Shown: positions 27,297 to 35,429, counted from the first letter of the stretch. The stretch: 64,000 bases of DNA from Labrenzia sp. VG12 (GCF_002237595.1 NZ_CP022529.1:496001-560000); one strand, 5' to 3'. Notes: generated by a model from the letters alone, not told the origin. A program made the numbers and translations.

Positions 27297-27363
27297 AATG
27301 GTCGGGCAGGCCGGATTTGAACCGACGACCCCTTCACCCCCAGTGAAGTGCGCTACCAGGCTG
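27297..27363. repeat. Island attachment-site repeat, distal copy (tRNA-Pro 3' fragment)
   Basis: Identical over 67 bases to 35430-35496. It contains 65 of the 77 bases of tRNA-Pro (positions 27299-27363, minus strand) and lacks the 5' 12 bases, so it is a tRNA remnant and not a functional gene. Confidence 0.95.
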
Positions 27364-27886
27364 TACCGCCTACGGCTATCATAGAAGACTGAATGAATTC
27401 AGCTGCTTATGGCAGTCTACGATCTTCCATTCGCTACTGCAAGACCCGAATTTATCGTGCTAGCTGTGCCCACAGTGTGCCAGGAGTGTGCCAAAGGCTC
27501 TGGTGTGTACAGGGTAGCCACACACTTGAAATCAGGAGTTTTGTACAGACGGGGAATTGTCTGATGTTTGGAAGGGCGGGGGATGCTGCCACCCCGGGGT
27601 ATGGGGACATTGAATATGACCCATAGATATTTTTTTGTTGTTGAAGTTTGTCCAAACCAGCCCAGACTTCCTGAAAATGCAGCTTGTAGAGCGTGATGTG
27701 CCGCAATAAACTTATACGCGAACAGTTAAGAAGGGCAATCGACATAGTGTTGCCTGTTTTCAAGGTCAAGCGCGAGACTTAAAGTATGCAGTTCCTACAA
27801 TTACTGAGGGTCTAGTTTAAATTAACAAAAAGTAAATAATAAATACGCAAACGGTGGCTTGGTGTGAAATAAATGGTGGGGTTTAT
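27364..27886. other. Island end region without genes; contains candidate integrase arm sites
   Basis: No convincing gene. It holds the phased TGTGCC array at 27465-27492 and AT-rich sequence upstream of the toxin gene, where its promoter presumably lies. Short open frames on both strands have unconvincing composition. Confidence 0.5.
27465..27492. promoter_or_regulatory. Three 11-bp-phased TGTGCC repeats (candidate integrase arm-type sites)
   Basis: TGTGCC occurs at 27465-27470, 27476-27481 and 27487-27492, exactly 11 bases apart. The extended unit AGTGTGCCA(G/A) is shared with two 11-bp-phased copies just inside the other end of the island. Position about 100 bases inside the att repeat fits arm-type integrase binding sites. 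Confidence 0.6.
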
Positions 27887-28195
27887 TTGATAATCTCATA
27901 CAATACAGAAGTAATTCAAGAAATTTGCTATAACTCTACTTCTGCTGTAAGGTATCTTGGCGATGTGGGGGCTCGTTGCTTACAGGCGCGACATTCTGAC
28001 CTTTTGGCAGCAGGAAATGTCTTTGAGTTGCCATTGGGCAAGGTGTCTGTAGACGGGAATTTCTGCCAGCTGTTGGTCCCGGACATCCTTACAATCTCGA
28101 TGATTCCAAATTATGGACACGTCGAGGCAGGGAGCGTTTTTGATTGGGCCACGGTCGAGCGGATAAAGGTGGTGAGGATCAATGATGTTGCATAA
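27887..28195 (+). CDS. RelE/HigB-like toxin component (killer-protein family)
   Basis: 102 residues from a TTG start at 27887 that has GGTGGGG just upstream. IISYNTEVIQEICYN, then LGDVGARCLQARHSDLLAAGNVFELPLGK and a C-terminal FDWATVERIKVVRINDVA follow the layout of the RelE/ParE-fold proteins usually paired with HigA-IrrE antitoxins (LGxxxARKLxARLxDLxAAxNVxEL ... DWxxVxxVRIVxIxDYH). The family's terminal DYH is replaced by NDVA, so activity is uncertain. It overlaps the next gene by 14 bases. By family it would be a ribosome-dependent or free mRNA endonuclease. A GTG at 27854 is an alternative start. Confidence 0.65.
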   Translation: MIISYNTEVIQEICYNSTSAVRYLGDVGARCLQARHSDLLAAGNVFELPLGKVSVDGNFCQLLVPDILTISMIPNYGHVEAGSVFDWATVERIKVVRINDVA

Positions 28196-29273
28196 CGAAA
28201 TGCTGGAGAAGCCAGATTGGGTATCCCCGCCGGGCGACACTATCGTTAGCATCCTCGAAGAACGTGAGATGAGCGTCGAGCAGTTCGCGAAGAATATTGG
28301 CCGAACAGCCAAAGTTGCGCAGGGGATTATTGATGGATCGTGCACAATTGATGTGGACCTCGCACGCAACTTAGCGTGGACCCTTGGTGCAACAGAGAAT
28401 TTCTGGATGGCACGGGAATATGATTATAGAGCAAGTGTCGCAAGACCCGAAGAGGTAAGCGTTGCGAGTCTTTCTGAGCTGCTCCATAAGCTCCCTGTCG
28501 ATGACATGCAAAAATTTGGATGGATACAGAATAGCCGTTCAAAGGAAGAGCAGATATCGGACTGCATGGCATTTTTTGGAGTATCTACGTTAGCTCAATG
28601 GCAGGGGCGATATGATGATGCGTTTCAAAATGCCTCATTTCGCAAGTCCAATGCGTTTAAGTCTTGTAGGATCGCGACGACTGCTTGGCTGAGGCGAGGA
28701 GAGATAGAGACTCAGCACGATCATGTGAATGATTGGTCGCCCAAAACCCTCCGTGCGCAAATTCCGCACTTTCGCCGGTTAACCTGTTTCAAAAGTCCCG
28801 GTCTGTTCCTGCCGCGACTAAAGGAACTGCTCGCTGACGCAGGAGTTAAGTTTGCAGTCGTTAGGTCCCCCAAGGGGTGTTCAGCTAGCGGCGCAGTTCG
28901 AGTTTTACCCAACGGCTCACCACACATTCAGCTCAGCTTCAGGTATCTGTCAGATGATCAGTTTTGGTTTAGCCTTTTCCATGAAGTCGGACACTTGCTG
29001 CTGCACTATGAGAGCATGCCAATCCTTGAGGGGGAAAATGGTGCTGAAGAGGAATCAGAGAAAGAGGCTAACCTTTTCGCTGCAAACACTATAGTACCGA
29101 TAGAATTTCAAGAAGAAATGATGTCTTTGAGGCCTGAGAAGAAGGCAATCTTGAATTTCTCAAAGAAAATAGGCATAGCTCCTGGGTTGATTGTTGGTCA
29201 ATTGCAGCATCAAGGGCGGATCAAGTACAGTCAAATGCAGCATCTCAAACGGCGTTATCGTTGGGAATCTTAA
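28182..29273 (+). CDS. HigA-type HTH antitoxin fused to ImmA/IrrE metallopeptidase domain
   Basis: 363 residues. Residues about 15-80 are an XRE/HigA helix-turn-helix (GDTIVSILEEREMSVEQFAKNIGRTAKVAQGIIDGSCTIDVDLARNLAWTLGATENFW). A C-terminal DUF955 domain carries the zinc motif HEVGH at residues 267-271 in WFSLFHEVGHLLLHYE, and downstream EEESEKEANLFAANTIVP with the third-ligand Glu region. It probably neutralises and represses the upstream toxin; the peptidase may degrade a regulator on stress. GGTGAGG precedes ATG 28182. Its stop overlaps the convergent pyrophosphorylase gene's stop. Confidence 0.88.
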   Translation: MMLHNEMLEKPDWVSPPGDTIVSILEEREMSVEQFAKNIGRTAKVAQGIIDGSCTIDVDLARNLAWTLGATENFWMAREYDYRASVARPEEVSVASLSELLHKLPVDDMQKFGWIQNSRSKEEQISDCMAFFGVSTLAQWQGRYDDAFQNASFRKSNAFKSCRIATTAWLRRGEIETQHDHVNDWSPKTLRAQIPHFRRLTCFKSPGLFLPRLKELLADAGVKFAVVRSPKGCSASGAVRVLPNGSPHIQLSFRYLSDDQFWFSLFHEVGHLLLHYESMPILEGENGAEEESEKEANLFAANTIVPIEFQEEMMSLRPEKKAILNFSKKIGIAPGLIVGQLQHQGRIKYSQMQHLKRRYRWES

Positions 29274-30202
29274 CCTCGAAAAAGTTCGTAGCGGGACTTG
29301 CTCTTTTGCCAGTTGCATAAAGCGTCTTCAATAACTTGAGGGCTTACACGTAGGTGTTTGGCCAGTTTGCTGCATTCGGACTCGAGCCGTTTGTTATCTA
29401 TTCTTTCGCCGAATAACAGTTTAGCGCCTAGTTTCGGTCCTGTTGATTCGCCTATGTAGCCGCGATCAGGGAATATTGGGGCAATTTGAAGATTGCTGAG
29501 GTTGCAGAGCAAATCAAACTTGCCGAGGCGTCCGAGTTTAGCGACGTTATCAAGCTCTTTGTACAGAAAGGCGAACACCTCTTCGGGGTTTTGACCGGCC
29601 GTTCTTTGTGCATGACTAATCAGCGCGGCATGCGATCCATATTGCATAATCCATCTGATATATGTTGCTACCGCGTGACCTGTCCCCTTCGGTCCCGGTT
29701 TGAGCGTTTCAAATTTTCTATGATTGCCAAAGCGTCTAGAGCGTCCCTCTCGAACAATTGCTGGATATACTTGTTCAAGCCAGTTCCCAATAGCTTGAGG
29801 ATCTTCGCTTGCCGTCGCCCAATCCCAGACACCACCCAGTCCTAACTGCCCATAGAAGTCTTCAGTTAAATTCCACCCATCATCTTTGTGTTTGCCAAAG
29901 TGTGTTGCGAGGTACACGAGCCAATAGGCATCGTCTATGCGACCAGCTTTTTGAAAAGCTGCGGCGCCACTAAATGGTTCAAAACTGCCGGAGCCCGGGG
30001 TATAAAGCTCGCTAGACCGGCCTCTTATAGAAATAAGGCGCAAGTATTCGAGTCGTCTAATGCTGTCAATAAGCTGTAAAACAAGGACATCTTTTATCTT
30101 CTTGTCATTTACCGCGCGTAGTTTGGTAACATTTCTATCGAAGCTATCGATATCTAGGGATAGTCTTTCATGTAGTGATTTGTCTTTTATTCTATTCATC
30201 AT
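29270..30202 (-). CDS. Alpha-glutamyl/putrescinyl thymine pyrophosphorylase clade 3-like protein
   Basis: 310 residues, soluble, no signal peptide. Conserved-looking blocks match what I know of the aGPT-PPlase clade 3 family: DDAYWLVYLATHFGKHKDDGW, YGQLGLGGVWDWATA, RRFGNHRKFETLKP, IMQYGSHAALI and KLGRLGKFDLL...STGPKLGAKLLF. Related phage proteins are predicted or known to act on pyrophosphorylated 5-hydroxymethyl-deoxyuridine in DNA, adding glutamate or putrescine to make hypermodified thymine. Here it is translationally coupled (start overlaps the upstream stop by 11 bases) to a thymidylate-synthase homologue, which strongly supports a nucleotide/base-modification role. AT-rich codon use unlike chromosomal neighbours. 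Confidence 0.75.
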   Translation of the reverse strand: MMNRIKDKSLHERLSLDIDSFDRNVTKLRAVNDKKIKDVLVLQLIDSIRRLEYLRLISIRGRSSELYTPGSGSFEPFSGAAAFQKAGRIDDAYWLVYLATHFGKHKDDGWNLTEDFYGQLGLGGVWDWATASEDPQAIGNWLEQVYPAIVREGRSRRFGNHRKFETLKPGPKGTGHAVATYIRWIMQYGSHAALISHAQRTAGQNPEEVFAFLYKELDNVAKLGRLGKFDLLCNLSNLQIAPIFPDRGYIGESTGPKLGAKLLFGERIDNKRLESECSKLAKHLRVSPQVIEDALCNWQKSKSRYELFRG

Positions 30203-31217
30203 CTAAATCGCCCAAATCTAACCGGTCTTGTTTTAGATCTTCATTTGTTTCTCGATGAAGCATCACAGGTTTCCTCACAAAGAAGCCTCTGTAGAAGTTT
30301 TGTGATATATGGGAAAAGTTTTCATCTAAATGAGTTAGACCTCTTTTGAATTTAGAGTCAGCATGTCGAAGTATTATCAGTGATAAATCTTTCCAGTATT
30401 CAGGAAGCTTTATTTGATTGTGATGAGAAATTTCTTTATTTCGAATTTTTTCTTCCACATCAAGAAACCGTTTCAAGTTTTCATTTTGACAGCCACTCGG
30501 CATTTTGGGCATTTCAAATGTAGGATTTTGATATCCCTCAGCCAAATACCTATCAATACTGGATCTATCTTTCTCGTAGAGGTGTAAGCTGGTGGCGAAA
30601 TGGTGGTATTCACCAAGTTGAATGCCAAGGGAACGTGCGATTAATTCTTGAATAAAAGTGAAGCTAAACACGTCGTGAGGGAAACCTAAGAACGCATCAT
30701 TTGATCGCATCATCGAAACGGCGTGCAGACGCCCACGTCTTCTAATGAATTGAAGTGCAACGGTGCAAGGCGCTTCGGACCGATCATCCGACAAGTCTGA
30801 GGTTTCAATAATGGAAATTACGGCACGGCGGGTGTCTGGCTTCCGTTTGAGACGCTCTGTAACCCTGGAAATCTGATTTACAGAATGTGCAAACTCGCCT
30901 GTGCCAATCAAACGTGGTCCATAGGCTTCCTCTAGAGATCCCGTCTTATGTTTGGGTGGATAATCCCTGAGATAAAATCTAATGGATTCCAGGTCGGCTG
31001 CGCCACGCATGTACCAACAAAACTCCCCAAGCGCTGAGATCAAGCGCCCTCGGTTCGCTGTAGCGCTGATTCGAGATCTAGGATTTTTTAATACCACCTT
31101 GGGCGCTAGTAAGTCTTGGCCTCTACCCTTACTTGCTTTAAACGTATCTGTGCTTTGAATTAGTTCGTGGTATAAATTCCTGAGTATTTCATCAAAGTAT
31201 CTTCCTTCAAAAATCAT
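30192..31217 (-). CDS. Thymidylate synthase family protein with dCMP-hydroxymethylase-like active site
   Basis: 341 residues from ATG 31217 (MIFEGRYFDEILRN); an in-frame ATG at 31304 would add 29 poorly conserved residues. The core aligns with thymidylate synthase: catalytic Cys151 in EAPCTVALQF, the MMRSNDAFLGFPHDVFSF block (Arg-Ser phosphate grip and Asp), and SLHLYEKD. Two key changes: the His after the catalytic Cys is Thr, and the Asn that reads the dUMP base (Asn177 in E. coli) is Asp182. Asp at this site is the hallmark of T4 dCMP hydroxymethylase and changes E. coli-type enzymes toward dCMP. It is the first gene of a two-gene operon with the pyrophosphorylase-like protein. The extra C-terminal 60 residues are not part of canonical ThyA. 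Confidence 0.82.
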   Translation of the reverse strand: MIFEGRYFDEILRNLYHELIQSTDTFKASKGRGQDLLAPKVVLKNPRSRISATANRGRLISALGEFCWYMRGAADLESIRFYLRDYPPKHKTGSLEEAYGPRLIGTGEFAHSVNQISRVTERLKRKPDTRRAVISIIETSDLSDDRSEAPCTVALQFIRRRGRLHAVSMMRSNDAFLGFPHDVFSFTFIQELIARSLGIQLGEYHHFATSLHLYEKDRSSIDRYLAEGYQNPTFEMPKMPSGCQNENLKRFLDVEEKIRNKEISHHNQIKLPEYWKDLSLIILRHADSKFKRGLTHLDENFSHISQNFYRGFFVRKPVMLHRETNEDLKQDRLDLGDLDDE

Positions 31218-31588
31218 GATATTTACTTTTATTGAAGGTGTGGTCTGCTCTATTGATGACTGCTTTCCTTGGAGGCTGTCGGAGGCCGTTCCAATTCTAT
31301 GCACAACAGTGAATCAGTTTATGTGACCAATATACCATAGGTAGCAATAGTGCGCTTCGCTTTTACAACCTTACTGCCTTGCTGGTAGTTCAACGACGAA
31401 GATAACTTTGGAGCGTTAGCTAGGGACCCAAAAGCGTGTGTCGCGTGCAATTTGGCGAGAACCTGTTCTTATCCATTCAACCAATTTCAAATGTGAGCCT
31501 TGTGGCATTGATCGGAAAAGGAACAGTGTAGCAATGTTGAATTAGCTCCCCCCGAGGCACATCCCCCGGGAGAAACCGTTTCCTGTTA
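31218..31588. other. Intergenic region upstream of the thymidylate-synthase-like operon
   Basis: About 370 bases between the TS-like start and the P-loop ATPase stop, AT-rich, with no convincing gene. The promoter of the TS-like operon should lie here. No strong hairpin or riboswitch signature seen. Confidence 0.4.
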
Positions 31589-32797
31589 TCAGACCATTTC
31601 TGGGACTGATGTTGCCTCTTCTGCGAAGAGCTCTTCTGGCAATGGCAACACTTTGTTGCTGGGAAGTTCCACCTCCCCAAGCCTCAAGGATGATGTCCGA
31701 CCTTGACCGGGGGTCTCATCCGTTAGGTATCCGAGCTCGATTGCCCTACCGACATTCCGGGAAATTACGGCCCGGTCTCTCCCCAGATGCTGGACTATCT
31801 CCGCCTGACTGACGGTGATTGATGTACTTGGCTTTTGGGCCAAATCCTTGACCGCCTCAACCACCTGCCGAACCGGTTCCGAGACCGTGACCTCAAGACC
31901 CTCTGAGAGAGCATCGTTCACCAGACCATAGACCACATCGTAGTCATCCCGGGTGGCGATCAATACTCCGTTCCCCGTTCGCTCTCGGCTGCAAGAGTGC
32001 AATAGTGCGTGTGCCGTTATCAAATTCAGAACCTGTGGGAAATCCCGCTTGATCCTGTCATGTGACGTGGGTAACGCCTCTGCAATCTTGCCAGCGTAGG
32101 GGATTATCACCTCCTTTGGAGCCGACCGGTACACTTCGTACAGATCGTGCCAAGGTTGGAGATTGATCTCCTCCACCGGTGCCTGGGAACCAACTGCCTG
32201 GGCCAATAGTGCCGCCCTTATTTGGTCAGGGGACTCTGTGACGCTCACCGAGATCATCCGGCTTTCATCTTCAGCGTGTATCCTGCCCGCAGTGGTGGTC
32301 ATGATCAGACCAGTTGGACCTTCGACTTCGATTGTTACACCCTTCAGACCTTCATTGGTGCTCTGGGTGGTGGAATACCGGATTTGGCCTTCCGATAGCA
32401 GCTGTCTGAGAAATGCGTTCCCATTTCCATCTGCCGATCCCGCAGCCTCGCCGATGATCACGTGCTTATTTCTGAGGTCCAAGTCAGTGTGGTAGATCAG
32501 GGATTTTTCGGTCATTCCTTCGAATTGCTCGTAAGCGGTCTCAGGAACAAATTGCCGTCCCATGTTCAGACTATATGACTTTCCAGCCCCAGAAGGCCCC
32601 TTGATCAGCAGCGAACTTGGCCTGTCGAACACTCCTGTCAGGAGCACCAAGTAGACCAGTTTTGGTATGTCCGCCGATCCAGCAAACCCCTGCCCCTGAA
32701 CAACTTCTTCCAGTTGATCCAGAATCCTAGGTCGCTCCGCAAGCTTCTTTAGCTCTAGTGTTACATCTCCTGTATAGTTTTCAAAAATTTTACTCAA
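31589..32797 (-). CDS. P-loop ATPase with C-terminal winged-helix domain
   Basis: 402 residues. Walker A KGPSGAGKSYSL (about residue 65) and a Walker-B-like strand LRNKHVIIGEAAG; an arginine-bearing AEDESRMISVSVTESPDQ segment could supply sensor or finger residues. C-terminal SITVSQAEIVQHLGRDRAVISRNVGRAIELGYL is a winged helix. The architecture resembles helicase/primase-associated ATPases of integrated elements and phages, so replication or maintenance of the island is the first guess. A nucleotide-kinase role in the adjacent base-modification operon cannot be excluded but is not supported by motif. Confidence 0.65.
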   Translation of the reverse strand: MSKIFENYTGDVTLELKKLAERPRILDQLEEVVQGQGFAGSADIPKLVYLVLLTGVFDRPSSLLIKGPSGAGKSYSLNMGRQFVPETAYEQFEGMTEKSLIYHTDLDLRNKHVIIGEAAGSADGNGNAFLRQLLSEGQIRYSTTQSTNEGLKGVTIEVEGPTGLIMTTTAGRIHAEDESRMISVSVTESPDQIRAALLAQAVGSQAPVEEINLQPWHDLYEVYRSAPKEVIIPYAGKIAEALPTSHDRIKRDFPQVLNLITAHALLHSCSRERTGNGVLIATRDDYDVVYGLVNDALSEGLEVTVSEPVRQVVEAVKDLAQKPSTSITVSQAEIVQHLGRDRAVISRNVGRAIELGYLTDETPGQGRTSSLRLGEVELPSNKVLPLPEELFAEEATSVPEMV

Positions 32798-32957
32798 TCC
32801 ACGTTCCCTTTTCTATGTATGTTCCATCAAATCTCCAGTTCCAATTAGGTCTCTGCTTCACCAGAACCCTCAAAGGCACCGGATATAGTGAAAGTATGAA
32901 TCTGGAACACCATGAAATAGAGGCATTAAATTCAGCAGCGCAGGAAAAATAATGGGG

Positions 32958-33464
32958 TCACTTTGGACCGCGTTTCAGCTGCCTATAGACGGTGCGAATA
33001 CCGTTTTCGATTGAGGAAGTTTTGGGTGTCTGTTGGCCGGAGTGGTTTTCCGAAGCCCAGGCTTCCAATACTCTCGATTCTGCAGCCAACGTATCGAGCA
33101 TCTCTTCGTTTTCGTATCTTCGCTCCAACTCTTGCACTATTGCATTCATTATGGAGGGGCGGCCTGGAAACGATGGCCCCGTGGGCAGGTTGGCAAACCA
33201 GAATTCCGGCAACTTCCAGATCTGCTTATCGTTGAACCGTTCTATGAAATCCCGGTCAATCAGCGTTTGGACGGAAGGTAGCTCTTCTTCCGGTGGCAGC
33301 TCCTTCAGCGGCTCATTGTACGGATAATCCTTCTCCAATTTGTAGAGCGCAAAACGAAGCTCACGAAGGATAGTCGAAGCCGGGATGCTAAGTTGAGGGG
33401 ACCAGAGGTCAGCGATCTCCTGAACGGTTAGCCACTGGGTCGTTTTAAGCGAAACAGGATCCAT
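32958..33464 (-). CDS. Hypothetical protein with N-terminal HTH-like segment
   Basis: 168 residues. The N-terminus (TTQWLTVQEIADLWSPQLSIPASTILRELRFALYKLEKD) looks like a helix-turn-helix of the kind found in element-encoded regulators or excisionases; the rest is charged and helical. It lies 2 bases from the next gene upstream and may be cotranscribed with the small membrane protein. Function unknown. Confidence 0.6.
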   Translation of the reverse strand: MDPVSLKTTQWLTVQEIADLWSPQLSIPASTILRELRFALYKLEKDYPYNEPLKELPPEEELPSVQTLIDRDFIERFNDKQIWKLPEFWFANLPTGPSFPGRPSIMNAIVQELERRYENEEMLDTLAAESRVLEAWASENHSGQQTPKTSSIENGIRTVYRQLKRGPK

Positions 33465-33466
33465 GT

Positions 33467-33910
33467 CTAGCGTCCCCCCCGGTCTAGAAGACCAATGATA
33501 ATCAACGAAAGGACCGTAAAAAAGAGTGACACCAATCCGCCAGTTAACCAGCTATGCTCGAGGAACGGCGGCCATTGTTCAAAACGTTTGTGAAATGCGA
33601 TTGAGTACCAAGCGGTGAATCCACTCAACACCGGCCCAAACACGATTCCCAACATGAAAAGGATGGAAAGGAGCCCCCCTTTTATCATAATTGGAAAGGT
33701 AGACTGAAGAGTGACATGCGGGTTGAGATCATTTGCCAATACCGTCAAAGCAAAGATACATACCACCATAGTCAGATAAAGAGTTACTGCGACAACCGCA
33801 GACCAAATAACCACATCCCAAAATGTTACGAATTTAATAAAAAAGGATCCAGAGATTATAATGTCTCTGAATTCTTCTTTTTCAAAAATATCTTTAAATA
33901 ATTCAATCAT
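33467..33910 (-). CDS. Small island membrane protein, 147 aa
   Basis: Four hydrophobic segments at about residues 33-60, 75-100, 105-120 and 123-143. No signal peptide cleavage site or enzyme motif seen. AT-rich codon use like other island genes. It immediately precedes the HTH gene (2-base gap). Function unknown; a membrane effector of a defence or addiction module is one possibility. Confidence 0.55.
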   Translation of the reverse strand: MIELFKDIFEKEEFRDIIISGSFFIKFVTFWDVVIWSAVVAVTLYLTMVVCIFALTVLANDLNPHVTLQSTFPIMIKGGLLSILFMLGIVFGPVLSGFTAWYSIAFHKRFEQWPPFLEHSWLTGGLVSLFFTVLSLIIIGLLDRGGR

Positions 33911-34023
33911 TAAACAATCACCAAAAGCGCTAGAATTGATAAAATTACTTTATAGTATATTGTAAAACTTATCTGATTGAAGTTACCCTCTCTGTTACAC
34001 TAAGGCTCTAAGATAAAACCCGA

Positions 34024-34296
34024 TTAATCGCCTCTTGCTTGCTGCCTGCGCAGTTCTTTTGCCATGAATGACTGTTTTGCCGCTAATTGCACTAATGCAG
34101 CCAAGATAAAGGACCCTATGACCCCGGCGACCCCAGTCAATATACTACCTAAATACCAACCACCAGCAATCGAAACTGCAATGCCAAGCCAAGCCCCATA
34201 TGCGCTATAAGCCTGGATTTTATGCAATACAGCCGCATCTTCTTTATCCACTTCCATCTCTTCGCCGTGGATTAGTACGGTTTCTCGTTCGGTCAT
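34024..34296 (-). CDS. Small island membrane protein, 90 aa
   Basis: A charged N-terminus (MTERETVLIHGEEMEVDKEDAAVLHKIQ) is followed by two glycine-rich hydrophobic segments (about 33-52 and 55-72) and a basic tail. AAGGGACG-like purine-rich sequence precedes the start. No family recognised. It lies between the integrase and the other membrane protein. Confidence 0.55.
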   Translation of the reverse strand: MTERETVLIHGEEMEVDKEDAAVLHKIQAYSAYGAWLGIAVSIAGGWYLGSILTGVAGVIGSFILAALVQLAAKQSFMAKELRRQQARGD

Positions 34297-34322
34297 GCGT
34301 CCCTTGCTCCTCTAAGTGTCCA

Positions 34323-35330
34323 TCATTCTGCTGCTTCCAACTTCTTCGCCAATCGAGTCGTGTCCGCATGAGCGTAGCGCATCAACATCTTCATGTCCCG
34401 ATGCCCTGAAATCGAAGCCACCTCAGGAACGGTCAACCCCATCTCAAAGAACCTGCTGATCGCTTCGTGCCTGAGGTCATGGAAGTGAAGATCCTCGATA
34501 TCTGTCTTTGCCAGCATCCTCTGCCAAGCCATCCGTAAGGCGACGGGAGACAGGGGAAACACGCGTTTAGACATCAGGTTTTCGTCTTCTGCCTCACTCC
34601 TCATAGCTTGCAAAAGTGCAAAAGCCCCCGGTGTCAGCGGAGTGGTCCGTGAATAACCGTTCTTTGCCTCGAGGATAGTCACAGAGCGTCGTTTCAAGTC
34701 CACTTGATCCCAGCGCAACCCAAGGATTTCACCACGTCTCATACCTGTTTCAATTGCGAATTTGATGACTTTTTCAATCAACGGATTTTGTCGTGTTCTG
34801 GCTGCTTCAATGAGCTTTTCCTGCTCCCCCTCCTTGAGCCTTCGTTCCCGCCGATTGTCCCGTGCCTTCAATGTCAGCTTTTCGACCGGGTTATCCCTGA
34901 TCGGAATGTCCCATTCTGTTTTGGAGATTTCAAAGGCGTGGCTGATGGGAGCCAGTTGTCGTTTCAGACTGATAGGAGCAATGGATTGCAGTCGCTCGTC
35001 GCGATAGGCCGCAAAATCAGCAGTTGTCAGCAAATCAAGACGTTTGGAGCAGATGGGGTGCCTCAGGAAGGCTTTGAGCGTAGTGGTCTCAACTGACTGC
35101 TTTTTGAGGGGGACTACCTCATCCAGATAGCGGGTAACGATGTCACCCAAAGTGTACTTTTTGAGATCTGCTTTGCTGCTTTCCAACTCGCCTCTGTCCG
35201 CTTCAAGCTCCTTCTGCCGAGCCCATTCTTTTGCGTCCTTCAGGTGGGAAAAACTCTTTGTCTGCGTTGGGAAACCCTGTCGCCTGACCTGAACGTGATA
35301 TTTGCCAGAGCGCTTTCTGATCGAAGCCAT
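34323..35330 (-). CDS. Tyrosine recombinase/integrase of the island
   Basis: 335 residues. N-terminal AP2-like/arm-binding segment (SIRKRSGKYHVQVRRQGFPTQTKSFSHLKDAKEWA), a SAM-like core-binding domain, then the catalytic domain with Arg in ETGMRRGEILGLRWDQVDL, His-x-x-Arg in DLHFHDLRHEAISRFFE, the HxxH/W region SGHRDMKMLMRYAHAD, and the nucleophile Tyr in RYAHAD. ATG 35330 is used; an in-frame start at 35375 would run through the TGTGCC repeats. Its position next to tRNA-Pro identifies it as the enzyme for this island. Confidence 0.95.
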   Translation of the reverse strand: MASIRKRSGKYHVQVRRQGFPTQTKSFSHLKDAKEWARQKELEADRGELESSKADLKKYTLGDIVTRYLDEVVPLKKQSVETTTLKAFLRHPICSKRLDLLTTADFAAYRDERLQSIAPISLKRQLAPISHAFEISKTEWDIPIRDNPVEKLTLKARDNRRERRLKEGEQEKLIEAARTRQNPLIEKVIKFAIETGMRRGEILGLRWDQVDLKRRSVTILEAKNGYSRTTPLTPGAFALLQAMRSEAEDENLMSKRVFPLSPVALRMAWQRMLAKTDIEDLHFHDLRHEAISRFFEMGLTVPEVASISGHRDMKMLMRYAHADTTRLAKKLEAAE

Positions 35331-35342
35331 GATTGAACCTGC

Positions 35343-35359
35343 TGTGCCAAGAGTGTGCC
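35343..35359. promoter_or_regulatory. Two 11-bp-phased TGTGCC repeats (candidate integrase arm-type sites)
   Basis: TGTGCC at 35343-35348 and 35354-35359, phased by 11 bases, within GTGTGCCAAG context. They match the array near the other island end and lie between the integrase start and the att repeat, so integrase binding could also autoregulate its own gene. Confidence 0.6.
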
Positions 35360-35429
35360 AAGCAGCTTTGTCCAATCGGAATTCTATGATGCAGGAAGAG
35401 TAAAATAGACAATTAAATCAACTGTCTAG

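Noticed and set aside
27299..27363. Second tRNA-Pro gene
   Set aside because: It lacks the 5' 12 bases of the tRNA, so the acceptor stem cannot form; it is an attachment-site remnant.
32758..32952. 64-codon open frame on the plus strand in the island
   Set aside because: It overlaps the ATPase start region, has no ribosome site and unconvincing composition.
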